From NCBI GenBank assembly GCA_017403345.1, contig JAFQOH010000194.1, positions 8,079 through 72,078 of the forward strand: a stretch of 64,000 nucleotides of DNA, read 5' to 3'. The DNA comes from RGIG3701 sp017403345 (lineage in GTDB: Bacteria > Planctomycetota > Planctomycetia > Pirellulales > Thermoguttaceae). Under the pieces are notes generated by a model. That model was not told the origin of the DNA, did not search any database, and saw only the letters and a list, made by a program, of their open reading frames with translations. This document shows positions 29,773 through 38,625 of this stretch, piece by piece. The position numbers were made by a program, and so were the translations under genes. Positions within the stretch are counted from its first letter, which is position 1, and every line of letters begins with the position of its first letter.

Positions 29773-31893
29773 TTACTCGCAGGTCACGAAAACCCCTTCT
29801 CCCGTTTCGAGCGGAAATACGTAAAAGCCGTCTTTGTCCGGCTCCTGCACTTCCGGGATCCCCTTGCGCCACGAGGTTACTTTTTTCGCATTCAGACGCA
29901 GTTTCACGAGAGTGCTCTGCGCCGCTTCAAGTTCCGTCATGTTCACGAGCGTGAATGCCGTCCCGTGCGGATCTTTTTCGTCTTCCTCTTTCGCGAAACA
30001 GCCGATCAGAAGTGGATCCGGACAGGAGAGCTCGCGGATCGTTTTGAAATTGCGGTACTCATTCGTCATGCGCAGGTACGGGACCTCCTCCGACGCATTG
30101 TGCGTAAACGCTCCCAGATTCCGGTACTGGCAGAAGACGTCGGAAATGTTTCGGATCTCCTGAAAAACTGTCCGTGCGTCAAACCACGCAGGCATTCGGT
30201 TTCCGCGATAGTCCAGAAGCGACGTGCGCTCCGGGCTTGGCCGGCCGTAGGTCCAGCAGAGGATCCCGCGGGCTCCAAATGAAAGGAGAGAGTAGCACTG
30301 CCAGCGGAATTCTGCGGCGTTCGGCGTCCGTTTCGACGGGATCCAGCCGAAAGTCTGGATGCAGCACCAGAATTCCTTTTTTCTTTCCCGCGCGACCGAC
30401 GCGATGACGTTGATCGACTCAATGTAGTCCGTGTACGTGTACCGCAGACCATTCCGCCAGTTCAGCGGGTAAATGTCCGTGCAGATGTAGTCCGTCGGCA
30501 CGAGGTCACAGTAGCTCTCACAGTACTTTCGGTAAAGTTCCGGATCCGGATCGTAGTATTCGATCGCTGCGGCGTGGGCACCGAATTTCAGCTGTGCGGC
30601 ATTCGCGTACATAGGCAGGAGATTGATGTAGGGGATCTTGCCGGTCGCTTTGGCGTAATCTTCGCAGATCTTTCCGAAACGCGGATAGGAATCCGTTCCC
30701 GGCTCGTCGGTAATGTAGTGTCCGCAGAAAGAGGGATGGTCGAAGTACTCTTCCCCGGCAGTCTCGGGCTGATGCCAGCCTCCGTCATTGATGTAGACCT
30801 CGATCCCAAGCCGATCGCACTCCCGGAAGAGCATTCCGCGGTGCTGCGACGCAGCCGCTCCGTTCGTCGCGATGAGCAGGTCAAACCCGCAGTCTCGAAA
30901 ATCCTGGAGCTGCCGTTCATCAAAATACTGCGCATTGAAACTTCCCCAGCCTCCGATCCGGATGCGCTCGCGCGTGAAGTACTCCGGCGGGAAAGGACTC
31001 GAAATGCGGCATCCAAAACGGTCGGCGATGTCCTCGGGAAGCGGAATGGCTGGACGTTCCTGCGTGACTTCTTCCAGTGTGTACCGTCCCGCTTTTTCCG
31101 CAATGTACCAGATAAAACCGCGCTGATTGACGCACGACGGGACCGGTTTCCCATCGCAGCAGACTGTCAGTGCCGTCCCGCTGCGCGCGGCTTTCACGAG
31201 CTCCGGAGTCCGCTCAAAAAGAAGATCCGCTTCCCTCCAGCCCTCTGAAAGCGTGCCGCCCGGGATCAGGCATCGGATCCCATGACGGTACAGGATCGTC
31301 TCTCGTGCATAGTCAGGCAGATCGCGCGCGTCGGCAAGAAACTTTTTCGCAGCTTCCTCGGAAGAAAAGAATCCCAGCCGTGAGATCTCGAGCTGGGCAT
31401 TCAGATCGCTCGGATTGATGGGGTCCAGACGGAATGACGTGACGGTCCCCTTCCAATTTCCGTGCTTTGCTGTCCGCATATCGAAGATCAGGTCGTGCCA
31501 TTGTCCGTCACCCTGCACAGGAAACGGCGTAAAGCTCTCGTCCGAAAGCGTTTGGAGCGTATCTGTCGTGAAAAACAGACCGCCGATCTTCTGCTGCGTC
31601 TTCATCCGATAGCGAAACGCCCAAAACGGCCGCTCTTCCGCACAAAATTGCTCCTCCAGATCCATCGGAATGGCGAACGTCGTGTCGGTCCCCGTCGTCC
31701 GAAGCATCGTCAACCCCAGCTGCTGCGAGAGATCTCCCTGATTCACGACCGCTCGGGCAAAGTCGCTCCCGTGATTCAGGATCCAGACCGGCTCTTTCTT
31801 CTTTTCGTCCGCCCGACTTGGCAAACAGAGGGAAAAAGAGGCCCAAAACGTCAATAAAAAACACAAAACAGCAGCATGATCCCATTTTTTCAT
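29773..31893 (-). CDS. Secreted TIM-barrel glycosidase-like protein
   Basis: A 706-residue protein with a signal peptide (MKKWDHAAVLCFLLTFW, cut near SRADE). An N-terminal beta-rich domain (about 35-290) precedes a probable (beta/alpha)8 barrel (about 300-620) with GGWGSFNAQYFDE, YINDGGWH, GHYITDEPG (a candidate acid/base Glu) and GARGILCWTYG near the last strands. A small beta domain ends the chain. This layout resembles family GH-A retaining glycosidases, but I cannot assign a GH family. AAGGAT precedes the ATG. It has its own promoter and no neighbours on the same strand within 200 bases. Confidence 0.65.
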   Translation of the reverse strand: MKKWDHAAVLCFLLTFWASFSLCLPSRADEKKKEPVWILNHGSDFARAVVNQGDLSQQLGLTMLRTTGTDTTFAIPMDLEEQFCAEERPFWAFRYRMKTQQKIGGLFFTTDTLQTLSDESFTPFPVQGDGQWHDLIFDMRTAKHGNWKGTVTSFRLDPINPSDLNAQLEISRLGFFSSEEAAKKFLADARDLPDYARETILYRHGIRCLIPGGTLSEGWREADLLFERTPELVKAARSGTALTVCCDGKPVPSCVNQRGFIWYIAEKAGRYTLEEVTQERPAIPLPEDIADRFGCRISSPFPPEYFTRERIRIGGWGSFNAQYFDERQLQDFRDCGFDLLIATNGAAASQHRGMLFRECDRLGIEVYINDGGWHQPETAGEEYFDHPSFCGHYITDEPGTDSYPRFGKICEDYAKATGKIPYINLLPMYANAAQLKFGAHAAAIEYYDPDPELYRKYCESYCDLVPTDYICTDIYPLNWRNGLRYTYTDYIESINVIASVARERKKEFWCCIQTFGWIPSKRTPNAAEFRWQCYSLLSFGARGILCWTYGRPSPERTSLLDYRGNRMPAWFDARTVFQEIRNISDVFCQYRNLGAFTHNASEEVPYLRMTNEYRNFKTIRELSCPDPLLIGCFAKEEDEKDPHGTAFTLVNMTELEAAQSTLVKLRLNAKKVTSWRKGIPEVQEPDKDGFYVFPLETGEGVFVTCE

Positions 31894-32003
31894 GAAAACG
31901 ATCCTTTTTTAACCAAACAGTAAATCGGTAAAACAGCAAAACGGCAGGGATCTGTCTCAAATTCCCGACAGACCGAAAAGACCCGCATTCGCGGATCGAT
32001 CTC

Positions 32004-32032
32004 ATTTTATCCGCAGCCCCTCAAAAAATCAA
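32004..32032 (-). promoter_or_regulatory. Promoter of glycosidase-like gene
   Basis: On the minus strand TTGATT (32032-32027), a 17-base spacer and TAAAAT (32009-32004), with CCCCC directly upstream of the -35 box. Confidence 0.7.
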
Positions 32033-32052
32033 GGGGGCCCTGCTGCGGAAAA

Positions 32053-32088
32053 TAAAAAAGCCGACAGCAGATCCTTCTACTGTCGGCT
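32053..32088 (-). terminator. Terminator of secretin gene
   Basis: A perfect 9-bp stem, agccgacag with ctgtcggct, followed on the minus strand by TTTTTT. Confidence 0.9.
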
Positions 32089-32115
32089 CCGAATCAGGAA
32101 CAGCTTATGGTTTCA

Positions 32116-35100
32116 CTAAGTGGAGGGAACCCCCAGCTGCTCTTCCTCTTCTTCCTGAATGATGATTCGAGGCGTGACCATCATCATCAGGCTGGTGGTT
32201 TCGCGTCCAATACCGGTGTTCTTGAACAGACGGTTGATGAACGGGATCTTGTTGAGGATCGGAACACCCTTTTCGTTACGGCCTTCGCTCAGACGCTTGA
32301 TACCGCCGAGGAGGATGGTACCGCCGTCCGGAACGCTGACCGTCGTGGTGACTGTGACGTAGGAGTATTCCGGGAGCTGGACCGTCGTACCCGAGGTGGA
32401 ACCCGAGGTTGAGGTCGTCGTTTCCTTGTCGTCTTCCTTACCGCTTCCGGAGGTGTCCTTGCTTGTGGAGGTGCTTCCGGTGAAGGTGAATTCCGTGACG
32501 TCGCCGATCTGGCTGAAGAACGGGACCACCGTGAGACGGACGTATCGGCGGGAGTTGTCGGCCACTGCCTGGACGGTCATGAATGAGCCTTCCGACAGGA
32601 CGACGATGACGGGCTGGAGCGCCGCGGCAAAGTCGCCGACGACCGGGATGACGGAGACCACGAACGGGGTGTCAGTCACGTCCTGAACCAAAGCCTGCTG
32701 CCCGTTGAAGAGCGTGACTTTGGGGGCCTGGAGGACGTTGCTGCGTTCCGTACTCTGCGCGGCTTCCATGAAGAGGTAGGCTTCCACGTCGGACAGGATG
32801 GCGAATCCGAGAGTTGCGCCGGCGTTTGCCGAGTTGTCGTAGTCGCCGTACATCGGGAGAGCCAGGCTGTAGCTGCCCTGACGGATCGCGATGTCCTGTG
32901 CGGCCGGAGCGAACTCACCGGTACCGGTCGGTCCATTGCGTCCCGTGACGGTCGAGTGGGCCACGCCTGCGCCGGAGGTGGTGAACGCACTGGTGTTCTT
33001 GGACTTGAAGTTGAGGTTGAAGTCCATGCCGATCCGTTCGTAGAAGCTGTCGCTCAGGCTGATGAAACGGCATTCGATGGTGATCTGGAGGTCCTGGAGA
33101 CGTCGGAGCTGTTCCAGAAGGTTCGCGATCTGCTCGTGAACTTCCTGCGTCTGGCTGACGACGAGGCTCAGGTTGACGTTGAAGGCCGAGATCGTACCGG
33201 CACCGCCGTTTTCGACCCAGGAATCCGGGTTGACCGTGTTGGTGATCAGGTTGATGAGTTTGTCAAAGTCTTCCTGCGAGGCACCACCGGCATTTCCGGC
33301 TGCGGGGGAACCGAATCCAGCCGCTCCGCCGCCAACGACAGCACTTCCGGCACCGCTTCCGCCCATCGGGACGCTGATCTGCCCCATTCCGCCGGGTGCG
33401 ACGGCTGCCGCTTCCGGAGAATTGGCGTTACGGGCAGCGACGACTTCGACCTGATTCATGGCCTGCATCCACGGAGCCGCCGTCTGGGCCGCATTCTGAT
33501 TCGCGGTGTTCATGGCACTGCGCAGTGCGCCTTCCAGACCCATGTTGGAGGAGGGCTGGAAATTCGGGATCGGGATCACGAGGTCCGCGACTGGATACGT
33601 GACGGCGTAGACGTCGGTATCTTTCTTCGCTTTGCTGGTGATCATCAGCACGTCGTTACGGATCGTGTAGCCGAGGTTCAGCGGTTCGAGGATCAGGTTC
33701 AGTGCGCTTTCCAGCGGGATCGCTCCGACCGTATTGAGGGTGACCGGCTGGGACGGCATGACGTTCTGTTCCGCGAGTCCGTCCGGAGCGAGGTGGATCG
33801 TGACGCCAGCCATCTGGGCCAGTTCATCCATGACGCTCTGCAGCGGCTGGTTGGTGTAACGCGCTTGGATCGGAGTCGAGAGGCTCTTCTTGATCTGGAG
33901 TTCCTTTTCGCTGTAGCGCGTCTGTTCTTTCAGATAGCGCGCACGGCGGCGGGCATCCAGGTCTTTCCAGTCCGTACCGTAGACCAGGTCTTCAGCCTGC
34001 GGGACCGAGGCTTCGTCCACACCCAAGAACACTTTCGTGACCTGATCTTCTTTCTCGCTGCGGATCGTTTCATTCAGATGCTCGCGATTACGCATCTTGC
34101 CCATGTAGGCGAGCTGCTGCGCAAGAGCAGAATCCGGGTAGAGCGCTGCGGCACGTTTACCGACGACTTCCGCTTCCGCGAAACGGTTTTCACGCAGAAG
34201 CATATTGAATTCGTCCGTCAGTTCCTTCAGCTTGTCTTCGCGGTCATTGTAGTAGTCGAGGCGGTCGGCGAGCTTGTCCTGGCCTTTTTTATTGTCGGAA
34301 CGCAGCTCGATCTCGGAGCGGTTGTCCGCAATGTAGCCTTCCAGTTCCGCCGTCTTGCTCTTGACGTTCTTCAGGAGCATCGTTTTGTGCTCTTCCGTCA
34401 GAGCCGCAGCTTCAACTTTGGCCTGGAAACTTTCCAGCAGCGCCAGTGCTGCTTTGGGATCTTCCTCGCGCAGCGTACGGGATTTCTGGACTGTGTTTTC
34501 GAACTCGGTGACGAGCTGTCCGAACAGAACATTGTTGTTTGCTGTGTCAGCCGGAGCGTTTGCTGCAGGAGCCGTGACTGGAGCTGTCATGACCGGAGCG
34601 GCCGGCTGATTCAGCATGCTCTGCATGTCGGTCAGACGCTGTGCACTTGCCGGATCGAGTTCCGCACGATACTGTTCCGCCTGAAGGACGATCTGACGTG
34701 CCTGATCACGATTTCCCTGCTGAAGCGCGGCCTGCGCCTGCTGGAGGAGCGTGTAGCCGATGCTGGTCGGAGCCGGAGTCTGTCCTGCGACCTGCACATT
34801 GCGGGTCAGGTCGGAGTTGGAGCTGTACGCAGCATTCTGAGCAGTCGGAGCACCGGAAAGCGGAGCCGTTGCGGAGACCTGGGAGACCGCCGGGTCAGCG
34901 ACTCCGGACATCGCCAAGTCACGCAGGACCATGGACGGACGGTCTTCACCCTGTGCATACGCGGAATCCGGAATGTTCAGCGACGCAGCCTGTGTTGCGA
35001 GCTGAGCAGCCTGAGCCGTGTTGCCGGACGTCATCTGAAGGCGAGCCTGTGCCGTCAGACTGCGTGCCTGCGCCAGTGCAGCATTCTGATCGTCCGCCGC

Positions 35101-36027
35101 CGGAGCCGCTGCGACTTGAGCCGCCGGAGCTGCCTGTGCCGCCGGAGCTGCCGGCCGACCTGCACGCTGATTCTTCGCGTTGTCGATGCGGGCCAGGATG
35201 TCTTTCGGCTGGACTTCGTACTGATTGTACTGAATGCCAAGGTTCTGAGCCGCCATCGCCAGATTCGCAGCGTCGTCGAGCTTGCCCCAGCCCAGAAGCG
35301 TCTGAGCCTGTTCGAGCAGCGATTTCGACATCAGACCGCGAACCTCTTCCGTCTGGCCTTCCGCCTTCAAACGATTCAGCGTCGAAGTGAAATTCTGAAT
35401 GTGCTTCAGAACGTTTTCGTGCGTGTCGTCGTTCACATTGTAGGGAATGTTCATCGCGCCGGCCTGATTTGCAAGCTGGGTCGCTCTCGCAACGTCGCCA
35501 GTCGAAAGAGCTACGCGGGCGTCGATGATCAGAAGGTTGCGCTTTCCGATGACCTTGGGATCCGCCGGATTCATGTTCACTGCCGTAGCGCCGACAGCGG
35601 GAGCGACCGGTGCGACCTGAAGGCCGGCGTTGGCCGAAGCTGTACCGGACATCGAAGCAGACTGAATGTCCGCCAGAAGTTTTTCCGGAGAATCTTCACC
35701 AGGACCAAATGCCGCGTTGAGCGTCTTTGCCTGATTGGCCCAATGTGCAGCCTGCTGCGAATCCCCCTTCTGCAGTGCGTCGCGGCCCAGCTTCACGAAC
35801 TGGGAAGCCTGCGCCTTCGGGTCGATGTTCGCCGGACGAGTCGTCGCAGCTCCCATCGGATTCGCAGTCGAATTCTGGAGGCCGACAGCTGGCTGAGCCG
35901 GAGCCGCCTGGGTGCCCGGAGCCACATCTCCGAACGCGCAGGGCGTCATCAGCCCAAATGCGACAGCTGCAACCGCCACAAATGATTGTGCGTTGAATCT
36001 GTTCATTGTGTTTCTTTTTCTTTTCAT
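32116..36027 (-). CDS. Secretin (type II/IV pilus-type outer-membrane channel), large
   Basis: About 1303 residues. After a signal peptide (MKRKRNTMNRFNAQSF, hydrophobic core, PCAFGD) comes a very long N-terminal region with at least five Ala/Gln-rich TPR-like helical units (ARxLTAQARLQMTSGNTAQA and similar), then an STN/N0-like domain (SVMDELAQMAGVTIHLAPDG) and a C-terminal secretin barrel (PVPDGGTILLGG-type motif, GVPILNKIPFINRLF, SLMMMVTPRIIIQ). It would form an outer-membrane pore for a type II secretion or type IV pilus-like machine. The start could also be ATG 36006. Own promoter and terminator; no other secretion genes nearby. Confidence 0.88.
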   Translation of the reverse strand: MKRKRNTMNRFNAQSFVAVAAVAFGLMTPCAFGDVAPGTQAAPAQPAVGLQNSTANPMGAATTRPANIDPKAQASQFVKLGRDALQKGDSQQAAHWANQAKTLNAAFGPGEDSPEKLLADIQSASMSGTASANAGLQVAPVAPAVGATAVNMNPADPKVIGKRNLLIIDARVALSTGDVARATQLANQAGAMNIPYNVNDDTHENVLKHIQNFTSTLNRLKAEGQTEEVRGLMSKSLLEQAQTLLGWGKLDDAANLAMAAQNLGIQYNQYEVQPKDILARIDNAKNQRAGRPAAPAAQAAPAAQVAAAPAADDQNAALAQARSLTAQARLQMTSGNTAQAAQLATQAASLNIPDSAYAQGEDRPSMVLRDLAMSGVADPAVSQVSATAPLSGAPTAQNAAYSSNSDLTRNVQVAGQTPAPTSIGYTLLQQAQAALQQGNRDQARQIVLQAEQYRAELDPASAQRLTDMQSMLNQPAAPVMTAPVTAPAANAPADTANNNVLFGQLVTEFENTVQKSRTLREEDPKAALALLESFQAKVEAAALTEEHKTMLLKNVKSKTAELEGYIADNRSEIELRSDNKKGQDKLADRLDYYNDREDKLKELTDEFNMLLRENRFAEAEVVGKRAAALYPDSALAQQLAYMGKMRNREHLNETIRSEKEDQVTKVFLGVDEASVPQAEDLVYGTDWKDLDARRRARYLKEQTRYSEKELQIKKSLSTPIQARYTNQPLQSVMDELAQMAGVTIHLAPDGLAEQNVMPSQPVTLNTVGAIPLESALNLILEPLNLGYTIRNDVLMITSKAKKDTDVYAVTYPVADLVIPIPNFQPSSNMGLEGALRSAMNTANQNAAQTAAPWMQAMNQVEVVAARNANSPEAAAVAPGGMGQISVPMGGSGAGSAVVGGGAAGFGSPAAGNAGGASQEDFDKLINLITNTVNPDSWVENGGAGTISAFNVNLSLVVSQTQEVHEQIANLLEQLRRLQDLQITIECRFISLSDSFYERIGMDFNLNFKSKNTSAFTTSGAGVAHSTVTGRNGPTGTGEFAPAAQDIAIRQGSYSLALPMYGDYDNSANAGATLGFAILSDVEAYLFMEAAQSTERSNVLQAPKVTLFNGQQALVQDVTDTPFVVSVIPVVGDFAAALQPVIVVLSEGSFMTVQAVADNSRRYVRLTVVPFFSQIGDVTEFTFTGSTSTSKDTSGSGKEDDKETTTSTSGSTSGTTVQLPEYSYVTVTTTVSVPDGGTILLGGIKRLSEGRNEKGVPILNKIPFINRLFKNTGIGRETTSLMMMVTPRIIIQEEEEEQLGVPST

Positions 36028-36036
36028 ATTTTCCAA

Positions 36037-36619
36037 GCCCTGATTTTAGAAAATGAAAACGGGACGGCAAATGGTATCGGGCGCGTCAGGCTCGTGCCCG
36101 AATCGCACACTTTCCCGATTTCATGGATCTATACCATAAATGACTACAGATGTAATACCGGGAACGGAAAAAATCGTCAAGATGAATTTCCTGACTTTTC
36201 GATCTTTTTCCGAATTTTTTGAAAATTTTAGCCTCTTTTTGAAAATTTTTTGATCCAATGCCCTTTTGTTTCCTTCCGAAAAATACGAATCTTACCTAAT
36301 TTCAACTTTTTGGGGGGACTAAAACCGCGGCATCTAAGAGGTACAGCCTGCCGAGGCCGTACATCGTCAGAAAATATTCTGTTTTTTCCTGTTTTTCCTT
36401 TCCAGAACAGAGGCCACTGCATGAAATACTGCTCTGAAAAATACTTTGCCGGACATTTGAAGACGCTAGGAGTGTTTCTGATAAATAAAAACACTGCAAA
36501 ATGGAGAAAGTAGTGAAAATTTAATGATATGAATGATTGTTTTGGTTTTTTTGGAGATTCTGGCCGATAGATGGAAAAGTTTTTCGGTTTTTTATGTTTA
36601 CGCAAAATGTTACGGGGTC
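36037..36619. other. Divergent intergenic region between secretin and porin
   Basis: About 580 bases, AT-rich. It contains the secretin promoter (36152-36180) and a small hairpin near 36468-36492 (agtgttt with aaacact). I see no convincing gene; the short open frames lack start sites. Confidence 0.5.
36152..36180 (-). promoter_or_regulatory. Promoter of secretin gene
   Basis: On the minus strand TTGACG (36180-36175), a 17-base spacer and TATTAC (36157-36152). Confidence 0.65.
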
Positions 36620-38179
36620 ATGAACATTACACATTCATTCTCGCCAATTCGAATTTTGGCTCTTGGACTGATCGTCAGTTCACTAAGCGCGGGAAGCATC
36701 GGAGCTCCTGCCCAAACAGAGGCGCAGGAGTTTCCTGAACAGGCCGTTTCGGCATCTTCCGGTACCGTTACTCCGGAAATGATGGAGCGATTTGAGCGTC
36801 TGGAAGCAGAAACCAAACGTTTGCGTGAAGAAGTCGCCCGTTTGGAGCAGGAAAAGACATTAGCGGCTCCGGCTCCGACACCGGCTCCGACACCGGCTCC
36901 GTCAGCAGCTTCGGTTTCTTCGGTTCTTTCTCAGGACCAAAAAGCCGCCGTTTCCGCCGCCGCAGCTTCTTCCGCCGTTTCCGCCGCCGCTTCCTCCGCC
37001 GCTTCCGGCGAGACGATGACGCGTGCCGAAGTCGATGCGTACATTGAAAAGTACGTGCGCGACTCCGCATGGCGTATCGGTCCGGTCCGCGTGACTCCGT
37101 ACGGCCGGCTTTGGGCGTCTGTCATCGGGTCAACTTCCCGGCCGTCTCCGCAGGATGCGATCCATCATATTCTCCCCAGCGACACCTACGGCCAGTTCAA
37201 CACTGCGTTTCAGGCACGCAGTTCCCGACTCGGCTTGAATATCGAAGCGCCGGAAATGTGTACATGGCTCGGAAAAATGCGCTCCAGCGGTAAAGTGGAA
37301 GTCGATTTCCGCAACGATACCGGAAATGCAGAAAATAAAGGAAGCATTCTTCTGCGCGAAGTTTACTGGCAGCTCGAAAATGAAGACTGGAAATTTCTGT
37401 TCGGCCAGACCAAAGACGTGATCTCGCCGCTGAATACCGGGATGCTGAACTACTACAATCTGTGGGATGCCGGAAATATCGGCTACCGTAATCCGCAGTT
37501 CCAGATCACGCGGTACTTCTACTGGAGTCAGAATACGCGGATGGAATTCACGACGTCTCTTTCGCAAATGTGCGGCAGCGACTACAGTGCGTACGATCAT
37601 ACCGGAAGCTACCCGACCGTCATGGGCCGCGTTGGCTGGACGATCGCTCGGCCGTGCTGCAAATATCCGGTCCAATTCGGTATTTCCGGGCATATCGGTG
37701 AGCAGAGGTACGATTTTCCCGGTCAAAAAACCGAGATCGACAGCTGGTCTGCCAACCTGGATATGAGCGTGCCGTTCACAAACCGATGCGGTATCCGCGG
37801 GGAACTTTTCACCGGAGAGGGACTTGCGGGTGTCTACGGCGGCGTGAGTCAGGGGATCGACTACGATCCGCTTTCCAAAACCGGGACCTGCGATGCCGTC
37901 AAAAGTACCGGCGGCTGGCTGGAATTCTGGTGGGATTGGACCGAGCAGCTTCACTATCATCTCGGATACGGCATCGATGATCCGGATGAAGAGGACGCGG
38001 AAGCGATCTCCATCGCAAAAAATAGCGTCATCTACACGAACCTCGTGTACGACTTCACCAAATTCCTCCGCACAGGCATCGAGTACAGCTACTGGACGAC
38101 CGACTATCGCGCAGGAAACCCCGCCGGCGAGGAAGGCGAAGCGCACGTTGTCGAGTGGATGTGGCAGTTGGAATTTTAA
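36620..38179 (+). CDS. Outer-membrane porin, DcaP-like, with periplasmic coiled coil
   Basis: A 519-residue protein from the ATG at 36620. A signal peptide is followed by a short coiled coil (MERFERLEAETKRLREEVAR) and a Pro/Ala linker with APTP repeats. The remainder is a predicted beta-barrel with alternating aromatic strands and a terminal Phe (WQLEF), the usual signal for outer-membrane insertion. The segments YGRLWASV, AFQARSSRLGLNIEAP and LFGQTKDVISPL resemble DcaP-type trimeric porins. The solute is unknown. A strong terminator follows. The ribosome-binding site is weak (ACGGGGTC). Confidence 0.75.
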   Translation: MNITHSFSPIRILALGLIVSSLSAGSIGAPAQTEAQEFPEQAVSASSGTVTPEMMERFERLEAETKRLREEVARLEQEKTLAAPAPTPAPTPAPSAASVSSVLSQDQKAAVSAAAASSAVSAAASSAASGETMTRAEVDAYIEKYVRDSAWRIGPVRVTPYGRLWASVIGSTSRPSPQDAIHHILPSDTYGQFNTAFQARSSRLGLNIEAPEMCTWLGKMRSSGKVEVDFRNDTGNAENKGSILLREVYWQLENEDWKFLFGQTKDVISPLNTGMLNYYNLWDAGNIGYRNPQFQITRYFYWSQNTRMEFTTSLSQMCGSDYSAYDHTGSYPTVMGRVGWTIARPCCKYPVQFGISGHIGEQRYDFPGQKTEIDSWSANLDMSVPFTNRCGIRGELFTGEGLAGVYGGVSQGIDYDPLSKTGTCDAVKSTGGWLEFWWDWTEQLHYHLGYGIDDPDEEDAEAISIAKNSVIYTNLVYDFTKFLRTGIEYSYWTTDYRAGNPAGEEGEAHVVEWMWQLEF

Positions 38180-38231
38180 GATAGGACAGAGAAAAACGAA
38201 AGACTTGCGTCCAACGCATCTCAGAAATTTG

Positions 38232-38268
38232 AAAACTCCTCCAAACGGTTTGCCTGGAGGAGTTTTTT
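38232..38268 (+). terminator. Terminator of porin gene
   Basis: A perfect stem, actcctcca with tggaggagt, then TTTTT. Confidence 0.9.
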
Positions 38269-38340
38269 GATGCAGAATGTGGAAAAGAATGCGGAGTCCG
38301 GCGTGTCCGGAAAAAATTGCCAGAGTCCCGGCTTTCCATA

Positions 38341-38369
38341 AAAAAAGCCCGCACCAAACGTGCAGGCTA
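38341..38369 (-). terminator. Terminator of tRNA-Phe
   Basis: On the minus strand, stem AGCCTGCAC with GTGCGGGCT (one T-G pair) and a TTTTTT tail, five bases after the tRNA 3' end. Confidence 0.85.
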
Positions 38370-38374
38370 TTGAA

Positions 38375-38447
38375 TGGGCAGGGTCAGGATCGAACTGACC
38401 ACACCGGCCTTTTCAGGGCCGTGCTCTACCTACTGAGCTACCTACCC
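38375..38447 (-). tRNA. tRNA-Phe (GAA)
   Basis: A 73-nt cloverleaf. Acceptor GGGTAGG pairs with CCTGCCC (one T-G pair) and the discriminator is A. The D arm is GCTC-AGTAGGTA-GAGC. The anticodon stem CGGCC/GGCCG carries loop CTGAAAA (anticodon GAA). The T arm contains GTTCGATCC. No CCA is encoded. It has its own promoter and terminator. Confidence 0.96.
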
Positions 38448-38497
38448 TTGAAAGAAGTCTTTCAGGCGTTTGCCTTCATCCCTCAATCATGTGACAC

Positions 38498-38525
38498 AGT
38501 ATACCACATCGCGTTTTTTTGTCAA
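38498..38525 (-). promoter_or_regulatory. Promoter of tRNA-Phe
   Basis: On the minus strand TTGACA (38525-38520), a 16-base spacer and TATACT (38503-38498), with CCCCC directly upstream of the -35 box. Confidence 0.85.
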
Positions 38526-38625
38526 GGGGGTGAAGCGGAATTTTTAAAATTTTTCCAAATTTTCTTTCTCACCCGTTTTTCATGGTATTTTTCTCTCGTT
38601 CACGAGAGTCATTTCCCTGCATTTT

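Noticed and set aside
32956..35985. 1009-codon plus-strand open frame across the secretin gene
   Set aside because: It is antisense to the secretin, whose signal peptide, domains, promoter and terminator are all in place. The translation shows no domain.
36250..36513. Short gene upstream of the porin (87 codons)
   Set aside because: No ribosome-binding site, and the composition matches the AT-rich intergenic DNA.
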